DNA from: JAMHWF01 sp048500255
GTDB lineage: Bacteria; Pseudomonadota; Gammaproteobacteria; Burkholderiales; Burkholderiaceae_C
DNA length: 64,000 nt
Assembly (NCBI GenBank): GCA_048500255.1
Contig: JASNYH010000001.1
Coordinates: forward strand, 186,001 to 250,000
Reading direction: 5' to 3'
The notes below the pieces were generated by a model. That model searched no databases. It was not told the DNA's origin and saw only the letters and a list, made by a program, of their open reading frames with translations. A program made the position numbers and the translations under genes. Positions 27,023 through 35,449 of the stretch are shown here, in pieces; the stretch's first letter is position 1, and the number at the start of each line of letters is the position of its first letter.

Positions 27023-27469
27023 ATGCGAAACGCCCACCTCCTGCCCTCCCTCGCCGCCGCGCTGATCGCCGGCGCCGCCGCCGCGCAGCCTGCGCCGCAG
27101 CAGCTGCCCGCCGTGCGCCTGAACGCCGGCATCCACAACATCCGCGCCGAGGTGGCGCGCACGCCCGAGCAGCGCGCCATCGGCCTGATGCACCGGCGCG
27201 AGCTCGCCGCCAACGACGGCATGCTGTTCGTGTTCGAGCAACCCGGCGTGCAGTGCTTCTGGATGCGCAACACGCTGATCCCGCTGTCGATCGCCTTCCT
27301 CGCCGACGACGGGCGCATCGTCAACGTGGCCGACATGCAGCCGCAGTCGGAGCAGTCGCACTGCTCGGCGCGGCCGGTGCGCTACGCGCTCGAGATGAAC
27401 CAGGGCTGGTTCGCCAAGCGCGGGCTGCGCGCCGGCGACGCGATCGGCGGCATCGCGCCGGCACGCTGA
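27023..27469 (+). CDS. DUF192 (UPF0127) exported protein
   Basis: A 148-aa protein with a signal peptide (LPSLAAALIAGAAAAQ) and a single DUF192 domain: VARTPEQRAIGLMHRREL, GMLFVFEQPGVQCFWMRNTLIPLSIAFL and a conserved NVADMQP segment. The function of the family is unknown; members are small periplasmic or membrane-tethered beta-barrel proteins. The gene opposite icd is a conserved neighbour in Burkholderiales. Confidence 0.88.
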   Translation: MRNAHLLPSLAAALIAGAAAAQPAPQQLPAVRLNAGIHNIRAEVARTPEQRAIGLMHRRELAANDGMLFVFEQPGVQCFWMRNTLIPLSIAFLADDGRIVNVADMQPQSEQSHCSARPVRYALEMNQGWFAKRGLRAGDAIGGIAPAR

Positions 27470-27511
27470 GCGCGGCCGGCGCCGCGCTGCTGTTGTCGCC
27501 GGACGCGCGCG

Positions 27512-29785
27512 TCAGCGCGCGTGCGCCACGTCGAGCCGCGGGCGCGGCGACTGCGGCGCGGCGGCGTCGACGGCTGCCGGCGCGGCGGGCAACGCCGGCG
27601 CGTCGGTCCACCAGTCGGCATGCGCGGCGCGGCCTCGCGCCTCGACCGCCAGCTCGGACAGCGCCTGCGCATCGCCGAGCAGGCGCAGCCGCTGCGCCGG
27701 CGTCAGCGCCGCCGGGCCGTCGTAGAGCGCCTGCGCGACGAGCGCGCGGCGCGCCAGCGCCTTGGCGCCTTGCGCCGCCGGCCGCTCGGCGACCGCCTGC
27801 ACGACGGCGCGGCGCGCGTCGTCGTCGAGCACGGCCTGCACGAAGCCCGGCGCCGGCGCGGCGAGCGCGGCGTAGCGGCGCGCCTTGCGCAGCACGGCGG
27901 GCTCGTCGCGCTCCTCGGGGATCAGCAGCAGGCCCCAGCGCTGCAAGCGCGCGCCGATCGACGCGCGGCTGCCCCACACCGACAGCGGCGCCGCGAGCAG
28001 CAGGCCGCCGACGATCGGCGAGAGCCACCACGGGAACGCCGCGGCGGCGAACACCAGCCCGCCGATCCACGCCGCGGCCAGCGCCGTGTGCAGCCCGTGG
28101 CGGCGCAGTGCCTCGCGCCACGGCGTCGAGTCGTCGTCGCGCGGCGGCGAGGTCCAGCCGGCGCGCCGGCCGAGGTAGGCGGCGAGCACGAACTGGCTGT
28201 GGAACATCATGCGCACCGGCGCGAGCAGCATGTTGTAGACGAACTCGAGCAGCGCGCTGGCGAGCAGCCGCGCCGTGCCGCCGAACTGGCCCGCGCGTCC
28301 GCTGGCCACGATGACAGCCAGCGACAGCAGCTTCGGGCCGACGAGCAGCGCCACCGTCATGCCGAACAGCGTCAGCATCAGCTTGAGGTCGGCCGTGGGC
28401 CACAGCGGGAACAGCTGGTACGGCGACACGAAGTACTGCGGCACCTCGTGCGCCTGGTGCGCGATGAGCAGCGACGACAGCACGAGGAAGCCCAGCCACA
28501 GCGGCGCCGACCAGTAAGCCAGCAGCCCGGTGAGGAACACGCTGCGGTGCACGGCGTGCAGGCCGGGCTCGAACATCAGGCGCGAGTTCTGCAGGTTGCC
28601 GTGGCACCAGCGGCCGTCGCGCTGCAGTTCGGCCAGCAGGCTCGGCGGCACCTGCTCGTAGCTGCCCGGCAGGTCGTGCACGACCCACACCTTCCAGCCG
28701 GCGCGGCGCATCAGCGCCGCCTCGACGAAGTCGTGCGACATGATTTCGCCCGACATCGCGCCGTCGCCGGGCAGCGGCGCGAGCCCGCAGTGCGCCATGA
28801 AGGGCTCGACGCGCAGGATGGCGTTGTGGCCCCAGTAGTGCGACTCGCCGAGCTGCCAGAACTGCATGCCGGCGGTGAACAGCGGCCCGTAGACCGCCGC
28901 GCCGAACTGCTGCACCCGCGCGTGCAGCGACATGTGGCCGGTGGCCGTCGGCGCGGTCTGGATGATGCCGGTGTCGGGGTGCGCCTCCATCAGGCGCACC
29001 AGCGAGACCAGGCACTCGCCCGTCATCACGCTGTCGGCGTCGAGCACGACCATGTAGCGGTAGCCGCGGCCCCAGCGGCGGCAGAAGTCGGCCACGTTGC
29101 CCGCCTTGCGCTTGGTGCGGTGCTGGCGCCAGCGGTAGTAGAGACCGCCGCCCGGCACGGCGTCGCCACCCAGCCCGAGCTCGTCGCGCAGTGCGCCGAA
29201 CGCCGCCTGCTCGGCGGCGCGCAGGTCGGGCTTGCTGGTGTCGCTGAGCACGAAGAAGTCGTAGTGCTCGAGCTGACCCGTCGCGCGCAGCGACTCGAAC
29301 GTGGCGCGCAGGCCGGCGAACACCGTCGAAACCTGCTCGTTGCAGATCGGCATCACGATCGCCGTGCGCGCGCCGGCGGCGATCGGCGCCGACGCGTCGT
29401 GCGGCCGGTCGAGCACGCGCGTGACGGCGTCGCGGCCGCCCTTGAGCAGCACCCAGGCGCCCATCGCGGCCGTCCAGAAGCCGGCCGAGATCCACGCGAA
29501 CAGCACGGCGAACAGGGCCAGGATGCCGAACTCGTTCCAGGTCCGGCCGTGGCGCGGCAGCACCTCGGCCATGTAGTCGGTGCCGAGCAGCGCGCTGGCG
29601 ACGATCAGCGCGACGAGCAGCAGCCGGCGCACGAGCAGCGGCCGGTCGTCGGTGGCCCAGCGATGACGCTGCATCGGGTGACGCACGGCGCGCCACAGGC
29701 GGTGCAGCGGCGGGCCGGCCCACGGGTGCGGCGTGATCGAGCCGCGCACGATCTGCGGGGCGGGCGGGACTTGAGACCTCATCAT
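27512..29785 (-). CDS. mdoH: Glucans biosynthesis glucosyltransferase H
   Basis: A 757-aa inner-membrane GT2 glycosyltransferase that polymerises beta-1,2-glucose from UDP-glucose to form osmoregulated periplasmic glucans. Two N-terminal membrane helices (about 50-110) precede the catalytic domain with VMPICNEQ, the DxD-type VVLDADSVMTG, the acidic HDFVEAALMRRAGW and the QRDGRW (QxxRW) motif. A C-terminal membrane cluster follows. The first ATG overlaps the mdoG stop; a second ATG one codon on has better spacing (5 bp) from the GGAG site. Confidence 0.93.
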   Translation of the reverse strand: MMRSQVPPAPQIVRGSITPHPWAGPPLHRLWRAVRHPMQRHRWATDDRPLLVRRLLLVALIVASALLGTDYMAEVLPRHGRTWNEFGILALFAVLFAWISAGFWTAAMGAWVLLKGGRDAVTRVLDRPHDASAPIAAGARTAIVMPICNEQVSTVFAGLRATFESLRATGQLEHYDFFVLSDTSKPDLRAAEQAAFGALRDELGLGGDAVPGGGLYYRWRQHRTKRKAGNVADFCRRWGRGYRYMVVLDADSVMTGECLVSLVRLMEAHPDTGIIQTAPTATGHMSLHARVQQFGAAVYGPLFTAGMQFWQLGESHYWGHNAILRVEPFMAHCGLAPLPGDGAMSGEIMSHDFVEAALMRRAGWKVWVVHDLPGSYEQVPPSLLAELQRDGRWCHGNLQNSRLMFEPGLHAVHRSVFLTGLLAYWSAPLWLGFLVLSSLLIAHQAHEVPQYFVSPYQLFPLWPTADLKLMLTLFGMTVALLVGPKLLSLAVIVASGRAGQFGGTARLLASALLEFVYNMLLAPVRMMFHSQFVLAAYLGRRAGWTSPPRDDDSTPWREALRRHGLHTALAAAWIGGLVFAAAAFPWWLSPIVGGLLLAAPLSVWGSRASIGARLQRWGLLLIPEERDEPAVLRKARRYAALAAPAPGFVQAVLDDDARRAVVQAVAERPAAQGAKALARRALVAQALYDGPAALTPAQRLRLLGDAQALSELAVEARGRAAHADWWTDAPALPAAPAAVDAAAPQSPRPRLDVAHAR

Positions 29786-31323
29786 TTCTCCGGCTGCGGT
29801 GGCAGCACATAACTCCAGGTTTCGCTGACCGTGCCCTGCTTGTGGCGCAGCACGGCGCGCATCTCGACCGGCTTGGTGGCGTCGGTGCGGCGCAGTCGCA
29901 CGGTCATGCGCCACAGCCCGGTGGCCCGGTTCTTGAACAGGTTGCGCTCGACGAGCTCGGCATTCGCGCCAACATTGATCGCCGCCTCGATGTCCGAATC
30001 CGCAGGAAGCAATCGCAATGCCTGGCCGTCGAAATCGACGACGAACTTGATGTGGCCGTCGGGCTGGCGCACGAAGCCGCGCCCGCGCCGCGTCTGCGCC
30101 ACCCAGGCCAGCGGCGGACGCGTCTCGGGCTGCATCTGCCAGTGCATCCGGTAGGCATAGGCGAAGGGCTGGCCGACCGCAAGCGGCTTGTCGGCCACCC
30201 AGTAGGCGACGATGTTGTCGTTGGTCTCGTCGGGCGTCGGGATCTGCACCAGTTCGAGGCGCCCGGCGCCCCAGCGGCCGACCGGCTCGACCCAGGCGCT
30301 CGGCCGGCGGTCGTACAGCGCCTCGGGATCCTCGTAGCTCGAATGCGCGCGGTCGCGCTGCATCAGGCCGTAGCCGCGCGGGTCGGTGGTGCGAAACGAC
30401 GTGACCAGCAGGCGCTGCGGGTTGACCAGCGGGCGCCAGATCCATTCGTCCTCGCCGGTGTGCAGCGCCAGGCCGTCGCTGTCGTGCACCTCGGGGCGGT
30501 AGTCGTCGCGCCCGGGCTGGTTCTCGCCGAACAGGAACATGCTGGTCAGCGGCGCGAGCCCGACCTTGGCGACGGCCTCGCGCGCATGGACGACAGCCTG
30601 CACGTCGAGCCGTGTTTCGGCGCCCGGCGTCAGCTCGAAGCGGTAGGCCCCGGTCAGGCGGCGCGAGTCCATCAGCGCATAGATCACGAGCGACGCGGCA
30701 CGCGCCGCCGGCCGCTGCACCCAGAACTCGGTGAAGCGCGGGAACTCCTCGCCCTGCGGCGTGGCGACGTCGACGGCCAGCGCGCGTGCCGAAAGGCCGT
30801 AGGTCTGGTCCTTGCCGATGGCGCGGAAGTAGCTCGCGCCGAGGAAGACGAGCACCTCGTCCTTGTAGTTCGGGCGGTTGACGGGAAAGTGCACGCGAAA
30901 GCCGGCGTGGCCGAGGCCGCGCAGCGTCTGCGGGTCGATCGCGTTGCGGCCGTAGTGATAGTGCGCCGGATCGAAGGCGATCGGCTTGATGCCGCCGCGC
31001 GGCCCGATCTCGTGGATGCGCACCGTCTCGCGGAACTGGGCGCCGGGGTGGAAGAACTGGAGCTCGAACGGCAGCTTGTCGGCGCGCCACAGCGCGTGCT
31101 CGGCGTTGTAGCGGATGTCGCGGTAGTCGTCGTACTTCAGCTCGCGCAGTGGCGCCGGCAGCCGGTCGGTCGGCGCCTGCCACGGCTGCTGCGCCAGCTG
31201 GCGCGCGCGCTGCGCGACGTCGTCGAGCGAGAACGCCAGCGCCGGGCGCGCGACGGCGATCATCGCCAGGGCGGCGAACGCGATGCGCAGGACAGCGGTG
31301 AACAGGCTCGGACAGCGAGGCAC
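29782..31323 (-). CDS. mdoG: Glucans biosynthesis protein G (periplasmic)
   Basis: A 513-aa periplasmic OpgG-family protein needed with MdoH for periplasmic glucan synthesis or branching. The start is GTG, giving a signal peptide (IAFAALAMIAVARPALA, cleaved before FSLDDVAQRA). The mature protein opens with KYDDYRDIRYN, then FPVNRPNYKDEVLVFLGASYFRA, FTEFWVQRP and MDSRRLTGAYRFELTPG, all typical of OpgG/OpgD. It overlaps mdoH by four bases, and no mdoC is nearby. Confidence 0.93.
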   Translation of the reverse strand: MPRCPSLFTAVLRIAFAALAMIAVARPALAFSLDDVAQRARQLAQQPWQAPTDRLPAPLRELKYDDYRDIRYNAEHALWRADKLPFELQFFHPGAQFRETVRIHEIGPRGGIKPIAFDPAHYHYGRNAIDPQTLRGLGHAGFRVHFPVNRPNYKDEVLVFLGASYFRAIGKDQTYGLSARALAVDVATPQGEEFPRFTEFWVQRPAARAASLVIYALMDSRRLTGAYRFELTPGAETRLDVQAVVHAREAVAKVGLAPLTSMFLFGENQPGRDDYRPEVHDSDGLALHTGEDEWIWRPLVNPQRLLVTSFRTTDPRGYGLMQRDRAHSSYEDPEALYDRRPSAWVEPVGRWGAGRLELVQIPTPDETNDNIVAYWVADKPLAVGQPFAYAYRMHWQMQPETRPPLAWVAQTRRGRGFVRQPDGHIKFVVDFDGQALRLLPADSDIEAAINVGANAELVERNLFKNRATGLWRMTVRLRRTDATKPVEMRAVLRHKQGTVSETWSYVLPPQPEK

Positions 31324-31424
31324 GGCGTGGTCAGCCGCTGGGGCGGCGGGTGGAAACCTAGGGTTTCTACGAAGCAGCCGCGAGTCTAGTGCAGACGCCG
31401 CCGGCGTGCTGCCCGGGCACTGGA

Positions 31425-31449
31425 GAAGCCGGTCTATGCGACCGGCTTC
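31425..31449 (-). terminator. Perfect 10-bp hairpin after sodB
   Basis: GAAGCCGGTC (31425-31434) and GACCGGCTTC (31440-31449) form a perfect stem with a 5-nt loop, 28 bp beyond the sodB stop. No T-run follows on either strand, so it may act as a weak terminator or a 3'-end stabiliser. Confidence 0.55.
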
Positions 31450-31477
31450 CCGAGGGGAACGAAAACGCGCGGCGCCG

Positions 31478-32062
31478 TCAGGCGGCGAAGTTCTTCTGCG
31501 CGAAGTCCCAGTTGACGAGCGAGTTCAGGAAGGTCTCGACGAACTTGGGCCGCTGGTTGCGGTAGTCGATGTAGTAGGCGTGCTCCCACACGTCGATCGT
31601 GAGCAGCGGCTTGTCGCCCGTCGTCAGCGGCGTGCCGGCGGCGCCCATGTTGACGATGTCGACGCTGCCGTCGGCCTTCTTGACCAGCCAGGTCCAGCCC
31701 GAGCCGAAGTTGCCGACCGCGCTCTTCGTGAACGCCTCCTTGAAGGCGGCATGGCTGCCCCACTTCTTGTTGATCGCGTCGGCCAGCGCGCCCGCGGGCT
31801 CTCCGCCGCCCTGCGGCTTCATGCAGCTCCAGAAGAAGGTGTGGTTCCAGACCTGCGCGGCGTTGTTGTAGATGCCGCCGCTCGACTTCTTGACGATGTC
31901 CTCGAGCGACATGCTCTCGAACTCGGTGCCCTTCTGCAGGTTGTTGAGGTTCGTCACGTAGGCCGCGTGGTGCTTGTCATGGTGGTACTCGAACGTCTCC
32001 TTGCTGAGGTGCGGCACCAGCGCGTCGTGCGGATAGGGCAGCGGGGGGAGTTGGTGTTCCAT
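31478..32062 (-). CDS. sodB: Superoxide dismutase (Fe type)
   Basis: A 194-aa cytoplasmic Fe/Mn-superfamily dismutase converting superoxide to H2O2 and O2. Metal ligands are visible: His in the N-terminal EYHHDKHH region, AAQVWNHTFFW, and DVWEHAYYID. GSGWTWLV replaces the GSGWAWL motif. The AAQVWNHTFFW context and the MEHQLPPLPY start favour Fe over Mn, although cambialistic use is possible. AGGAG lies about 8 bp before the ATG. Confidence 0.95.
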   Translation of the reverse strand: MEHQLPPLPYPHDALVPHLSKETFEYHHDKHHAAYVTNLNNLQKGTEFESMSLEDIVKKSSGGIYNNAAQVWNHTFFWSCMKPQGGGEPAGALADAINKKWGSHAAFKEAFTKSAVGNFGSGWTWLVKKADGSVDIVNMGAAGTPLTTGDKPLLTIDVWEHAYYIDYRNQRPKFVETFLNSLVNWDFAQKNFAA

Positions 32063-32187
32063 GGGAGAGCTCCTGTTGTCGGGTTTGTCGTCATCGGAAC
32101 GCGGCGGCGGGCGGGGCCCGCGCGACGGGGACGCTATTGTGCAGGCAGCTCGCCGCTATAGTCGGCGCCACTGCGGGCACACCCACG

Positions 32188-32766
32188 ATGAACGCGCTCT
32201 TTCGCTCCCCTTCGCGTGCGCTGGCCGCCGGCGTGCTGCTCGTCGTGCTGCTGGCCGTTGCGGCCGGCGGCGTGCCGCTCGATCATGGCTGGGGCGCCTT
32301 CGTCGTGCGCTGGCTGCACGTCGTCGTGGGCGTCGTCTGGCTCGGCCTGCTGTGGTACTTCAACGTGGTGCAGATTCCGGCGCTCGCCGCGCTGCCCGAC
32401 GAGCTGAAGCCAGCTGTCGTGCGCCATCTCGCGCCGCGTGCGCTGCTATGGTTCCGCTGGGCCGCCGTCGCGACGGTCGCCAGCGGCCTGCTGCTCGCGG
32501 CGATGCTCGGCTACCTGCTGCCGGCGCTGGCGCTGCAGCGGCCCTTCGTCGCGATCGGCGTCGGCATGTGGCTGGCACTCGTGATGGCGGCCAACGTGTG
32601 GTTCGTCCTGTGGCCGCTGCAAAAGCGCGTGCTCGGCCTCGTGCCGGCGACGCCCGAGCAGCGCGGCGCCGCGGCGCGTGCGTCGCTCGTCGTCTCGCGC
32701 GTCAACCTGATGCTTTCGCTGCCGATGCTCTACGCGATGGTGGCGCAGCAGAACGGCGGGATCTGA
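32188..32766 (+). CDS. PuuD-like (urate-oxidase N-terminal domain) membrane protein
   Basis: A 192-aa inner-membrane protein with four to five hydrophobic helices. The segment VVRWLHVVVGVVWLGLLWYFNVVQIPAL (split across about residues 40-65) matches the membrane domain of the urate hydroxylase PuuD as I recall it, and GMWLALVMAANVWFVLWPLQKRV is also typical. PuuD proper is about 400 aa and carries a C-terminal cytochrome c; that half is absent here and no purine-catabolic genes adjoin. Function is therefore unassigned: possibly a haem-binding membrane subunit. Its 3' end faces xseA with 9 bp between. Confidence 0.65.
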   Translation: MNALFRSPSRALAAGVLLVVLLAVAAGGVPLDHGWGAFVVRWLHVVVGVVWLGLLWYFNVVQIPALAALPDELKPAVVRHLAPRALLWFRWAAVATVASGLLLAAMLGYLLPALALQRPFVAIGVGMWLALVMAANVWFVLWPLQKRVLGLVPATPEQRGAAARASLVVSRVNLMLSLPMLYAMVAQQNGGI

Positions 32767-32775
32767 CCCGCCGAT

Positions 32776-34059
32776 TCAGCCGGCTCGGCGCACCGCCGCG
32801 ACGTCGACCTCGGCTGCGCCGCGCTGCAGCGTGAGGCGCAGCGTGTCGCCCGCGTCGATCTGGCGCGGATCGACGACGAGCGTGCCGTCGGCCGCCTGCA
32901 CCAGCGCATAGCCGCGCGCGACGACGCGCTGCGGGTCGAGCGCGGCCAGCCGCGTCGCGAGTTGCTGCCCGGTGTGCTGCAGGCGCTGGCGCCGCAACGC
33001 ACCGGCGTGCAACAGGCGCAGCGCGTCGCGGTGCAGCGTACTGCTCTGGCGCTGCAGCAGCGCGGCGCCCGCCCGCAGCAGCGAGCGCGCTCGCGCATCG
33101 AGGCGCAGCCGCTCGCGCGCGATGCGCTCGGCGGGCCGCGCCAGCCGGGCCTGGGCGCGGTCGAGCGACTGCTGCGCCGACTGCAGGCGGTGCTCGCCGC
33201 AGCGCATCAGGCGGCCCGCCAGGCCGGTCAGCGCGCCCAGCAGCGCATCGCGCGCCGGCGCGGCGAGTTCGGCGGCGCCGGTCGGCGTCGGCGCGCGCAG
33301 GTCGGCGGCGAGGTCGGCCAGCGTCACGTCGGTTTCGTGTCCGACGCCGCACACCACGGGCAGCGGGGATGCCGCGACGGCGCGCGCAACGCGTTCGTCG
33401 TTGAAAGCCCACAGGTCCTGCAGCGAGCCGCCGCCGCGGCACAGGATCAGCAGGTCGACTTCGCGGCGCGCGCCGGCCAGCGCCAGCGCCTCGGCGATCG
33501 CCGGCGGCGCCTCGGGGCCTTGCACCGGCGTCGGATAGACGACGATGCCCAGGTGCGGCGCGCGCCGCGCCAGCACGCTCAGCACGTCGTGCAGCGCTGC
33601 CGCGCCGAGGGATGTGACGACGCCGACGGTGCGCGGATGCGTCGGCAGCGCGCGCTTCTTCGCGGCATCGAACAGCCCGGCCGCCTCGAGCCGCGCCTTC
33701 AGCCGCAGGAACTGCTCGTAGAGCGCACCCTCGCCGGCCGGCTGCATCGACTCGACGACGAGCTGCAGCTCGCCCCGCGCCTCGTACAGCGCGAGCCGCC
33801 CGCGCAGCTCGACGAGCTGGCCGTCACGCGGCGCGAAGTCGAGCAGCGACGCGGCGCGGCGGAACATCGCGCAGCGCAGCAGCGCCGGCTGGCCGTCGGC
33901 ATCCTTGAGAGTGAAGTAGCAGTGGCCGCTGGCCGGGCGCGCCCAGCCGGCGATCTCGCCGCGCACCGTGCACACCGGAAAGCGCGCCGCCAGCGCGTCG
34001 GACACGCTGGTCAGCAGCGCGGCGACGCCCCATACGACGCGCGGCGCGGCCTCAGCCAT
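32776..34059 (-). CDS. xseA: Exodeoxyribonuclease VII large subunit
   Basis: A 427-aa cytoplasmic nuclease subunit degrading single-stranded DNA. It has the N-terminal OB fold (VRGEIAGWARPASGHCYFTLKD), the family signature RGGGSLQDLWAFNDE, GVGHETDVTLADLAADLRAPTPTGAAE, and a long helical, Arg/Gln-rich C-terminal region. ATG MAEAAPRVVWG is chosen over an upstream start. The small subunit xseB is not in the window. It is divergent from exbB across a 330-bp gap. Confidence 0.95.
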   Translation of the reverse strand: MAEAAPRVVWGVAALLTSVSDALAARFPVCTVRGEIAGWARPASGHCYFTLKDADGQPALLRCAMFRRAASLLDFAPRDGQLVELRGRLALYEARGELQLVVESMQPAGEGALYEQFLRLKARLEAAGLFDAAKKRALPTHPRTVGVVTSLGAAALHDVLSVLARRAPHLGIVVYPTPVQGPEAPPAIAEALALAGARREVDLLILCRGGGSLQDLWAFNDERVARAVAASPLPVVCGVGHETDVTLADLAADLRAPTPTGAAELAAPARDALLGALTGLAGRLMRCGEHRLQSAQQSLDRAQARLARPAERIARERLRLDARARSLLRAGAALLQRQSSTLHRDALRLLHAGALRRQRLQHTGQQLATRLAALDPQRVVARGYALVQAADGTLVVDPRQIDAGDTLRLTLQRGAAEVDVAAVRRAG

Positions 34060-34389
34060 CGGAAAATCCGGCCGCTGCGCCGGCGTGGAATTCCACAAGC
34101 GCCTGCGTCGCCGCTGTGCGGGCGCCAACCCCTGTCACGATGCTGTCACAGTCGTGCAAGTCGCTGATCCGGAACAATTTTTTCTTGCCTAAAGTTTGAG
34201 CAAACCGTCGCGGGCATCGAATTGGCGCCGTTTGCGGCACGGTCGCAGGCCGTTGCCCACAAAGTTGTCCACATCAACGGTGGACACCGCGGTACGGTTT
34301 GCAGCAATTCGGTCGGGCGGTGCGCAGTCGGCGCATCGGCATCGGCCATAATCGCGCGACCCGACGACCGAAGAAGAAGGACGACTCGC
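34060..34389. other. xseA/exbB divergent intergenic region
   Basis: This 330-bp gap has no convincing gene. It contains an AT-rich tract (34172-34205, AACAATTTTTTC) unlike its surroundings and likely to hold promoters. At 34252-34275 two 9-mers, TTGCCCACA and TTGTCCACA, lie 3 bp apart and resemble DnaA boxes (TTATCCACA). The second overlaps an inverted repeat TGTCCAC-N7-GTGGACA (34266-34286). An AAGAAGGA ribosome site at about 34373-34380 serves exbB. Confidence 0.5.
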
Positions 34390-35016
34390 TTGCTTTCGAT
34401 CATACAAGCCGCCGGCTGGCCGATCTGGCCCCTGATCCTCTGCTCCGTCGTCGCGCTGGCGCTGATCATCGAGCGCCTGCTGAGCCTGCGCACCGCGCGC
34501 GTCGCGCCGCCGCGGCTGCTCGACGAAGTGATCTCCGTGACGCGCGCCTCACTGCCCGGGCCCGACGTCGTCAACAAGCTGGCGAGCAACTCCGTGATGG
34601 GTCAGGTGTTCGCCGCCGGGCTGCGCGCCGTGATCGCCAATCCGCGCATCGACGACGAATCGCTGCGCACCGCGTTCGAGTCGGCCGGCCGCGCCGCCGT
34701 GCACCGCCTCGAGCGCTACCTCAACACGATCGGCACGATCGCCGCGGCGGCGCCGCTGCTCGGCCTGTTCGGCACCATCGTCGGCATGATCGAGATCTTC
34801 GGCTCGCAGAGCCCGACCGGCAGCAACCCGGCGCAACTCGCACATGGCATCTCGATCGCGCTGTACAACACGGCGTTCGGCCTGATCATCGCGATCCCGG
34901 CGCTGATGTTCTACCGCTACTTCCGCGGCCGCGTCGACGAGTACACCCTCGACATGGAGCAGGCCGCCGAGCGCCTCGTGCCGCACCTGCTGCGCTTCAC
35001 GCAGCGTACGCACTGA
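34390..35016 (+). CDS. exbB: MotA/TolQ/ExbB proton-channel protein
   Basis: A 208-aa inner-membrane proton-channel subunit that works with ExbD to energise TonB- or Tol-type machinery. Start is TTG, giving LLSIIQAAGWPIWPLIL, the N-terminus expected from homologues, 9 bp after an AAGAAGGA ribosome site. Conserved family helix: TIGTIAAAAPLLGLFGTIVGMIEIF. It leads the exbB-exbD-lpxK-Trm112-kdsB-adk gene order conserved in Burkholderiales, where its partner TonB is not adjacent; a lipid A related role is sometimes guessed from that context. Confidence 0.9.
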   Translation: MLSIIQAAGWPIWPLILCSVVALALIIERLLSLRTARVAPPRLLDEVISVTRASLPGPDVVNKLASNSVMGQVFAAGLRAVIANPRIDDESLRTAFESAGRAAVHRLERYLNTIGTIAAAAPLLGLFGTIVGMIEIFGSQSPTGSNPAQLAHGISIALYNTAFGLIIAIPALMFYRYFRGRVDEYTLDMEQAAERLVPHLLRFTQRTH

Positions 35017-35026
35017 CGCGCCGGCG

Positions 35027-35449
35027 ATGAACTTCCGCAAGCATCCGATCGAGGAACCGGAGATCAACCTGATCCCGTTCATCGACGTGCTGCTCGTCAT
35101 CATCATCTTCCTGATGCTGACGACGACGTACTCCAAGTACACCGAGCTGCAGATCACGCTGCCCACCGCCGACGCCGAGAAGCAGCGCGAGTACCCGCGC
35201 GAGATCATCGTCGCCGTCGCATCCGACGGCCGCTACACGGTGAACCGCCGCCCGGTCGAGGGCCGCAGCGTCGACCTGCTGACGGCCGAGCTGCGCGCCG
35301 CCGCAGCCGACAACAAGGAGTCGGTCGTCATCATCTCGGCCGACGCCGCAGCGGCGCACCAGTCCGTCGTCAACGTGCTCGACGCGGCGCGCCGCGCGGG
35401 CCTGGCGCGGCTGACCTTCGCGACGCAAGCCACCCCCGGCCAACGCTGA
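35027..35449 (+). CDS. exbD: ExbD/TolR-family biopolymer transport protein
   Basis: A 140-aa protein with a short cytoplasmic start (NFRKHPIEEPEINLIPFID), one membrane helix (VLLVIIIFLML) containing the proton-carrying Asp of IPFIDVLLV, and a periplasmic domain. It lies 10 bp after exbB. Its stop overlaps the lpxK start (TGATG), coupling its translation to lipid A synthesis. Confidence 0.92.
   Translation: MNFRKHPIEEPEINLIPFIDVLLVIIIFLMLTTTYSKYTELQITLPTADAEKQREYPREIIVAVASDGRYTVNRRPVEGRSVDLLTAELRAAAADNKESVVIISADAAAAHQSVVNVLDAARRAGLARLTFATQATPGQR

Noticed and set aside
27521..29812. Long plus-strand open frame opposite mdoH
   Set aside because: No family motif; reads as the mirror of mdoH codons.
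34252..34286. Replication origin
   Set aside because: Only two imperfect DnaA-like boxes are present, with no AT-rich unwinding element of the usual size and no dnaA, dnaN, parA/B or rep gene nearby.
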